This document shows positions 25,601 to 34,600 of a DNA stretch of 64,000 nt, in pieces. Positions within the stretch are counted from its first letter, which is position 1, and every line of letters begins with the position of its first letter. This DNA comes from JAHBNG01 sp039028975 (GTDB lineage Bacteria; Chloroflexota; Anaerolineae; Caldilineales; Caldilineaceae): NCBI GenBank assembly GCA_039028975.1, contig JBCCHB010000008.1:96579-160578 (forward strand). The letters are read 5' to 3'. A program made the translations under genes and the position numbers. The notes under the pieces were generated by a model that searched no databases, was not told where the DNA came from, and saw only the letters and a program-made list of their open reading frames with translations.

Positions 25601-28600
25601 TAACATACTGAGCATGGCCCCCCAGCTTTTCTCCAGTCAAGGCGATCACGTGATCACCTTTAACAAGGTCTCTCACTGCGCTGCCAACTGCGGTAACAAT
25701 CCCTGCCACCTCAAAGCCAGGGACAAAGGGATACGCGGGGATGGTGGGATAGAGCCCATTGATACACATGGTATCTGGAAAGTTGACGGCCGAAGCTTGG
25801 ACCTGAATCTGGATTTCATTCGCATTCGGGGGCGCTACCTGCCAAGACGATAGGTGAGTATCATCGAGTGGCTGCATCCCTGTAACCACCAGGCCATACG
25901 GTTGGCCAAGGGTGGACGTGTTAGCGGTAGGGACCTGACTGAGTTCGCTAAGCATAATGGGCGAGCCGTGGTCCTGGGCCGTTCCGTGGGTTTCTTGTTC
26001 ATCGGTACGCTTGTCGGCGCTTGGTTGCGTCTCTCTACCCTTGTATGGTGCTGTTTGGTTCATCTCGGCTGGTATCATCTCGGATAAATGTTGCGCCAGA
26101 CGTTGCACGGTTGGATAGTCATAGAGCGTGGTTGCTGGGATGTTTAGCCCCCAGACTGCGTTGATTTGCTTGACCCACTCTACGCCTGTAATCGAATCTA
26201 GCCCCAAATCAATAAATTTCTTCTGCGGCGTGACCTCATCTGCTGTTAAATACAACAGGTCAACCAGCTGTTGCCGAAGTTGATGCTCAATCACTAATGG
26301 CTCCTGAACAGTATGCGTTGTGTAGTTCTTAGCCTGAGCATCTCTCGCCAAGGGTTCTACCGCTAGTTGGTCCCTGCTCATAGAACTACCGGCCACTGCG
26401 GTTGGCTGTCCATCTGCAAACGTCAGCCTTGGCGCTTGCTCGGGTAGGTTTTCTGCAGACTGTAGACCTTGCCTATTTGGCATCCTTAAGGTCAACTTCT
26501 CTGTATCATGGGTCAAGAGATGGCTTTTTGCCGCAGCGCTTGGTTGGCCCACCGATGGTGCCCCACTTGTGTTAACCGGTTCGATTGATTTAAGCCCCTG
26601 TGAGGATGCGGGTACAGGTAGAGAGGGTGATAGGGAGCGTGACTCGTTAGCGTTTCTAGTCAGATGCCCATCTAGCCAGTAGCGTTGCTTGGCAAAAGGA
26701 TAGGTAGGCAGTGAGATGCGTTGTGGTTTTTCAGCACGCGGTTTTTCAGCACGATAGAGTAATTGCCACTCAATCTCAATACCCGACACCCAGAGCTGGG
26801 CTAACTTATGGTGCTTGCGAGCAGCGATCATCGACTGGATATACGTTTTACCCTCTGGGTCATCGACAAGTAGACTGATTGTCTGTTGGCTATGCTTGAT
26901 ATTCCCCTGATAAACGCTTTCATTTTGTTGATACTGCTTTAGCTGCTCAATCAGTTCCTTCATACTGGAAACAACCAAGGCCAACCGTTCTTCCATCGCT
27001 TCTCGGCCCACTTGCAAGGTATAGGCGATGTTGAGCAGAGCCTGTCCTGAGCTTGTCGAAGGATTGCCAGATTGCAAGGTTGCAAGGTTAGGATCTCGGT
27101 TGGAAACATCTTCCAGGTAAGTTAACAGTTTATGGACATACGCTTGCAGCCGCTCTTCATTACTGGCCGACAGCACAATGACCTGTGGACTCTGGACTCT
27201 GGACTCTGGACTCTGGACTCTGGACTGATATTCTTCCAGCACAACATGTGCATTAGAGCCACCAAAGCCAAAGGAGCTGACGCCAGCCCGTCTGGGCAGT
27301 GGCTGGCCTGCGGCATCAACAAATGGCTGCCACGGCTTATTTTGTGTAACCAGATAGAAGGGACTGTCTGTCAGATCGATGTAGGGGTTCTGTTCCTCGA
27401 CATGGATGGTGGCGGGCAATGTCTCGTGCTTAAGAGCCAGCAGCACCTTGAGAACGCCTGCAATGCCAGCTGCAGCCTCCAAATGACCGATATTACTCTT
27501 GACGGAACCCAGGCCACAATGAGGTGAGGTGGGTAATGCCTGCTCGGATTGTTGATAGAGGTGGGTAAAGGCCTGCTTGAGACCATTGATTTCAATCGGA
27601 TCACCCAAGGCGGTTCCGGTGCCGTGGGTCTCAAGGTAGCTGACTGTGGCCGGGTCGATATGGGCTTGCTGGTAAGCACGCACCAACAGGTCTGCCTGGG
27701 CCTTTGGATTGGGCGCAGTGAGGGAATTGGCTTGCCCACCGTGGTTTTGGGCGGTCCCCCGGATGACAGCATAGATATGGTCACCATCGGCTTCGGCTTG
27801 GGCCAAAGGCTTGAGCAAGATAGCTCCTACCCCCTCGGCGCGCACATAGCCATTGGCCCGCTTATCGAAGGTCTTGCAGCGGCCATCTTCAGAGAGCATG
27901 CCCGCTTTGCTGTAGGCAATATGGGCGTGGGGGGTTAAAATAGCGTTGACCCCACCCGCAATGGCAATGTCGCAACTGCCACTCCGAATTGACTCGACCG
28001 CCCGATGGATGGCGACCAGCGCACTGGAACAGGCTGTATCAACCGCTTCACTAGGGCCGTGGATATCGAGCAGATAAGAGACGCGATTCGCCAGTACCGA
28101 GTGGCTGCTTCCCGTGGTAATATGTGCTTCTATATTGGCATCACTTGATTGAATTAGCGCGTCGTAATCATGGGTCGTGACGCCCACAAAGATGCCCGTC
28201 TGGGAACCTGCCAAGGTGCTGGCCCGATAGCCAGCATCTTCGATACAGTGCCAGACACTCTCCAAAAAGAGTCGCTGTTGAGGGTCCATCAACTCGGCTT
28301 CCCGCGGGGATATCTTGAAGAAGGGGGCATCAAATTTGTCGATATCGTCTATGAAGCCACCCCACTTGACTTTGGTTTTATTCTCCTCCCCTGCTGCGTC
28401 ACCATAGATCGCTCGCCAATCCCAACGTTCTAGAGGGATTTCGGTAATCAGGTCCTCTTCATTTACCAGATGCTGCCAGAAGGTCTCCAGATCTGCCGAG
28501 CTAGGCATTCGACCGCTCATGCCGACGATGGCAATGGCGTCATTCTGAATCCCTTGGCTCTTGACTTGGGCCTGCTCCGTACTTGACCGGAGGTGCCTCT

Positions 28601-31600
28601 GGGAGGGAGCAGGTGGCGGCGACGTTGTAGTCACTGGGGCAGGGTCTGGTATAGCCTTTAGGGAGGGGTCTGGTTCAGTCTCAGAGGGTATCTGATATCG
28701 AGCGTGCAGACGCTCTCCGACCTGGGAGACAAGATAGTTACTCAGAACAGTCAGTGTGTTGTATTCAAAGAAAATCGTCGGCATCAACGCTAGTTCATAG
28801 TTCTCATTGAGTGTATTGACCATCTCAATAAAGGTAATCGAATCAAAGCCATAGTCGCTCAGATTTTCATCGGTGTTGATGTCCGATGCCCGAATCTTCA
28901 GGAGTTCGGCAACCATCGTGACCAATTCGTCTTCTACTTTTTCTGTTAGCCAATTCTTGTCTAGTTCATCTTCTACCTTTTCCGACAGATGATGCACGTC
29001 CGCGTCGGTCTGCATCTGTATTGGAATCAAGCTTGGTGAGGCCGGGCGCTCTAATGGCAGTTTGTTCCGCTCTCTATCGGCTGTGCCAGGGGCAACAACA
29101 ATCTGCTCTTTATCAGAGGCCATAATTGCCTCGAAAACTTGGAGTCCTTCATCCGGTTGTTGTGTCAAGGGTCGTGCCGTAAAGCCCTTCAACAGAACAC
29201 AGATGGTTCCCTCGGCATCAGTCAAGATAACATCCGCCCTAATCAGATTATTGTCTGGACCGCTTCCCGGACTAAGCTGAATATATGAGTATCCATTTTC
29301 TGGAGAGTTTGCATAAATGGCGATCTCGTGTACAGCAAAGGAGAGATAGAGACCTTGCATTTCCCAATTCTCCTGAGCGAGAATCAGGCCTAGGGTCGAC
29401 TGTAAGACCGCATCCATCAAACCTGGATGGAGACCATATCCTCCCTTTGTTGCCTGAGGGGGAAGTTGCAGGCGAGCCAATGCCTCCTGTGTATTGGCCT
29501 GAACCTGCTTCACCCCTTGCAATGTAGGACCATAGACCAATCCTTGCGCCGCAAGGATCTCATAAAATTCCGCTGCATCCACCAGCGTGGAACATCGGGC
29601 CACAATAGCCGGAATATCAAGGGATTCAGGGGCGGAAATCTCTCCGATAAGCATCTTCCCCTGGCTGTAAGTCAACGGTTCTAGCGGACCTCCGCTACTT
29701 ACCTCAAAGGCAATTGTATTATGCAGCTCTGGATATAATCCTAGATGAACCTCTAATGAATCACCCTGCGCAGCCAGTGGCCGAATCCAGACTACATCTC
29801 GAAAGTGTGTAACCCGCCCATCTTCGATGGTCATTTCTGCTGCAACCCTCGCCATCTCCAGATGTGCCACACCCGCCATCACTTTTTCCCCATGAACCAG
29901 ATGATCCCTCATGAAAAACTCATGTCCGGAAAAGGTGGATGTAAAACGTTGCTCGGAGAGAGTTGAGCTATTTTGGTGTACCAAGGGATGGAGTTTCTGA
30001 ACAGAGTCCACTTTGTTACCATTGCGTCCAATCCCACCATCTTCCAACGATACATATTCTGGAATCCAATTCCGCTCTCCGACTTGGGAGACAAGATAAT
30101 TACTCAGAGCCGTCAATGTGTTGTATTCAAAGAAAATCGTCGGCATCAACGCTAGTTCATAGGTCTCATTGAGTGTATTGACCATTTCGATAAAGGTAAT
30201 GGAATCAAAGCCGTAATCGCTCAGATTTTCATCTCTATCGATGTCCGCTGCCTGAATCTTCAGGAGTTCGGCAACCATATTGACTAGTTCGTCTGCTACT
30301 TTTTCGGTTAGCCAATTCCTGTCTGGAGCGCCTGCTGCTTTTTCCGTCAACTGATGCGTGACCAGTTCGTCGTCTTTGTTTTCGGTTAGTCGATTTGTGT
30401 TGGCGTCGCTCGCTACCTGCAGCGAGGCTGAGTCTGGTAATGAAGAACAGTCTGATAGCAGCTTGTTCCGCAAGCTATCGGCTATACCAGGGGCAACAAA
30501 AACCTGCTCTTCATCAGCGGCCATGATTGCCTCGAAGGCCTGGAGTCCGGCTGCGGTGGGTAGGGAAGTCATGCCAGTTTGACGTTCCATAAGCGCTAGG
30601 CTGGCTTCATCGACCGTCATACCCCCCTCGTCCCACAGCGGCCAGTTGATGGAGAGGGTGCGGCCTGAACGCTCACTCGCGTCTACCAGAGTTTGGCGAT
30701 GATGGGCAAAGGCATCCAAAAAGGCGTTGGCCGCGGCATAATCGGCCTGCCCCACGTTGCCCAGCACCCCAGCCACTGACGAGAAGAGCACCACAAAGTC
30801 TAAGGGCATCTCTTTGGTGGCGGCATCGATGTTGAGCGTACCGGCTACTTTGGGGGCTAATACCGCGGTGATTTCTGCTTCGGTCTTGTTGAGGATGAAG
30901 CTGTCGCGCAGCACGCCGGCGCTGTGGATGATACCGTTGAGTTGACCATGTTCCTCTTTGATGTATGCAATGAATCGTTCAACATCTTCTTGCTTGCTGA
31001 TATCGGATTGTTGATAGATAACGGTGCCGCCATATCGGTTCAATTCTGCCAACTGATGCTCCGCATCTACATCCAGTGTCGAGCGTCCGGTTAAGAGCAG
31101 AGTAATCTCGCCGCCCTGCTCGAACTGGGCGCGTTCTAGCAGGTGCCGCGCAAAAAGCAGCCCCAAGCCACCCATCCCGCCCGTGATCCAGTAGACCCCT
31201 CCTGGTTTGAAATAGGCTGTCTGATTATTCACATTCAGCGTAATTTCGGTGAGAGCTTTGACTTCTCTCGTGCCCGTTTTTACATAGCGTACTTCTACGA
31301 TTTGGCCATTACCTGTTCGAGAGGCAATCTCTTGAGAAGTGTCAGACCGTATCTCTGTTCGCAACCAAGAGAGCAGTACATCAGCACCTGCTTCGGCAAC
31401 AGTAAGGACTCTGCCAAGAATCTTGGGCTGCTCTATGCGTGCTGTTTTCAGTAGGCCCACCAGCGGGGCATAACGATGGGCCGCAACGCCGTCTGCTGCT
31501 ACAATTAAAATTTGATGTGTTATTTTTTGTTTCTCTTTTGAAGTATTTTGCACGATATTATGGAGGTGCGTCCAACCCATTTGAACGACATTGGTTATGA

Positions 31601-34600
31601 TCTCCTGCTCATCTGAACCAGTTATAGAAATTGGCACAACATCAGCTTGGTCAAAGGCTGCTATGATGGACGCTACGACATTTGCTTCCAATCCCACCAA
31701 GAGCAGCGTCGTGTTGGTTGGTTCCTTCTGGTGGTTCTTGTTGCCCTCATCCAATAATTGGACCTGCCATTGGGGTGTGGCATAGAGAAAAGGCGCTTTT
31801 TCGGTTTGCGGTGCGAAAGCCCGCATGGTAAAGCCTTTGAAAATGACACAGATGGCCCCCTGACTATCCGTCAAGGTGATATCAACTTGGTCGATATGGC
31901 TCCCAGAGTCGCTTCCAGAGTTGCTCCTCAAGTTACTTCCCGAGCTAGGACGCACATACGAATAGCCTTTCTTGGGTAGGTCTCGGTAGATAGTCACCTC
32001 TTCCACAGCAAAGGGCAGACGGAGAGTGGCCTCTTCTTGATTCTCATGGGCCATGGTCAAGCCGAGGGTTGCCTGTAGGGCGGCATCCAGCAAACTCGGA
32101 TGCAGACGAAGTCTTCTGTCGGTTGCCTCAGACGGGAGATGCAGGCTGGCCAATGTTTCCTGTGGATTGGACTGAATCTGGGTTACCCCTTGGAAAGTGG
32201 AGCCATAGAGCAGTCCTTGAGACCTATAGGCTTGATAACAGGCTTCTGCCTCGATCTGGGTCGTGCAGCGGGCGGCAATGGCAGCAATATCTAGTGATTC
32301 TGGTGGAGGCATTTCGCCAACCACCAACCTCCCCTGACTGTGAATCAACGGTTCCGGCTGGCTACTACTGCTGACCTCAAAGGCAATTTCCCCATTTTTT
32401 TGCGGATGCAACCCAACATGCACCTCTTGCACCGCATCTTGCACAACCAGCGGCCTCATCCAGATCACATTCTTCAGTTGGACGACTTGCCCATCGGTGA
32501 TTGCTATCTCCGTTGCAGCACGGGCCATCTCCAAATAGGCGACCCCAGGCAACACCTTCTCCCCTTGAACTTGGTGATCTCGCAAGAAGAACTCTCTTCC
32601 GATGAAGGTGGAGCGAAAGCCTTGCTCACCTTGGGTCGAGATATTCTGGTGAACGAGTGGATGCAGTTGTGGAATGGAATCGACTTTCTTTGAGCGTTTT
32701 CCGACGTTTCCAGTTCGTAAGGCGTCGGGCTCCGGTATCCAATACCGTTCGCGGGCAAAGGGATAAGTCGGTAGCGCGATGCGTCTTGCTTTCCCATCTT
32801 CATGCAGCAAGTGCCAATCGATTTCAACGCCTGCCACCCAAAGTTGGGCTAATTTAGCGTATTCCTTGTCATCAATGAGCGACTTGACAGACGTACTGCC
32901 CTGTTGGTCATCCGTCGATAGGTCTTCTTGCTCCGCGGGTTGCCCTGTCTGCACATAATGGCTTAACTGAGAAATCAATTCATCGATGGTAGTAGCCACG
33001 AATGCCAGCCGTTTCTCCATCGCCTCTCGCCCTACTTGCAGAGTGTAAGCGATATCTAAAAGGTTGCAGGGTTGCAGGGTTGCAGAGTTAGAATCTCGGT
33101 TGGAAAGGTCTTCCAAATAGAGTAGAAGTTTGTTGGCATAGGCTCGCAGCCGCTCCTCATTCCGAGCCGAGAGCACAATGACCTGAGGGCCGGGGACTGG
33201 GGACTGGGGACTGGGGACTGGGGATTGATACTCTTCCAGCACCACGTGGGCATTGGACCCGCCAAAGCTAAAGGAACTGACACCCGCCCGCCTGGGCATC
33301 ATTTCACCATCTTGCTCCAGCACCGGGTGCCACGGTTGGGTATTTGCAACCACAAAGAAGGGGCTTTCATCCAAGTCCATGCGGGGGTTGAGCTCTTGGA
33401 AATTGGGTAGCCCCGGCAACATCTTGCCCTGCATTGAGAGCAACACTTTGATGATGCCTGCAATCCCCGCAGACCCTTCTAGATGGCCGATACTGGCTTT
33501 GGCCGAACTCAGGCCGCAATGGGCTTCTTGAGGTTCGATGTCAAAATGGGTATATAATTTGTCAAACGCCCTTTCGATGCCCCTCAACTCAACTGGATCG
33601 CCCTTGGGCGTACCTGTGCCGTGAAGCTCGATATGGCCGATTGTGTCGGGCGATACGCCTGCCTTGACATGGGCATCAAAGATAACCTCGGATTGCGACT
33701 TCTCATTCGGATAGGTTAACGTATAGGATTGCCCGCCATGATTTAAGGCGCTGCCTTTGATAACGCCAACAATATTATCCTGATCCGCAATGGCTCTCCT
33801 CAAGGGTTTGAGCAAAATGATGCCCACCCCCTCACCGCGTACATAGCCATCTGCACCCGCATCAAAGGTTCTGCACTGGCCGGTTGGCGACAACATTCCA
33901 GCTTTGGAAAGCGAAATCGAGAGGGTTGGCGTTAGCCACAGACTGGCCCCGCCCACCAGAGCCATTTCACACTCATGATTGTGAATTGCCTGACACGCTT
34001 GGTGTAATGCATAGAGGGAGCTTGAGCAACCTGTATTGATGGGAAAGCTGGGTCCTCTAAAGTTGAAAAAATAGGAGACCCGATTGGGGATAATCGAGGC
34101 GTGGGTGCCGGATGCATAGTGGGCAACAATATCGCTCAGCTCTTTTTCCATGAGCTTAACATAATCGAAGACCGCCGTCCCGACATAGAGGCCAATCTTT
34201 CGTCCTGAAAGCGACGAGGGCACAATGCCCGCATCCTCCAAACAAGACCAGACCACCTCAAGCAGAACCCTTTGTTGGGGATCCATCAACTCTGCTTCTC
34301 GGCCAGAGATTCCAAAGAACGAGGCATCAAATTTATCCACATCGTCAATGAAGCCACCCCATCTGCTGTTGTATTTGTTGGCTTCTGTCTGTGGATCCCC
34401 CCAAAACGACCGCCAATCCCAGCGTTGCTGCGGAATCTCGCTAATGCTGCTGACTTCCTCAGCCAGGTTTTTCCAGAATTGACGGTAATCTTCTGCACCA
34501 GGAAAACGGCAGGCCATGCCGATAACAGCTATATCTGTCTCGTTGGGAATATCCATGGCACGATCCGAGGTCTGGGGATGATCTGTTGGCTCTATACAGT

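Larger units (their letters stand above)
24801..28661 (-). other. PKS module 2: KS2-linker-ACP3 (beta-branching type)-ER
   Basis: KS2 spans ~2030-2466 (DTACSSAL, HGTGT, SNIGH). ACP3 (~2776-2854) has its serine near 2811 in GLDSITGVEW, which fits the DSxxxxxW signature known for carrier proteins recognised by HMG-CoA-synthase-type beta-branching cassettes; no other ACP in this protein has the Trp. The module has no KR or DH, leaving the beta-ketone that such a cassette needs. A medium-chain reductase ER (~2909-3231, cofactor loop AAGGCGLMA) follows the ACP and could saturate the branch. The cassette enzymes are not in this window. Confidence 0.75.

Noticed and set aside
13663..33226. Tandem repeats considered as CRISPR-like arrays
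   Set aside because: Units are 7-8 bp without spacers and are read in frame within the PKS.
3500..34600. Many open frames opposite or out of frame within the PKS gene
   Set aside because: They repeat at the same places in each module, as expected for shadows of conserved KS, DH and KR coding sequence.
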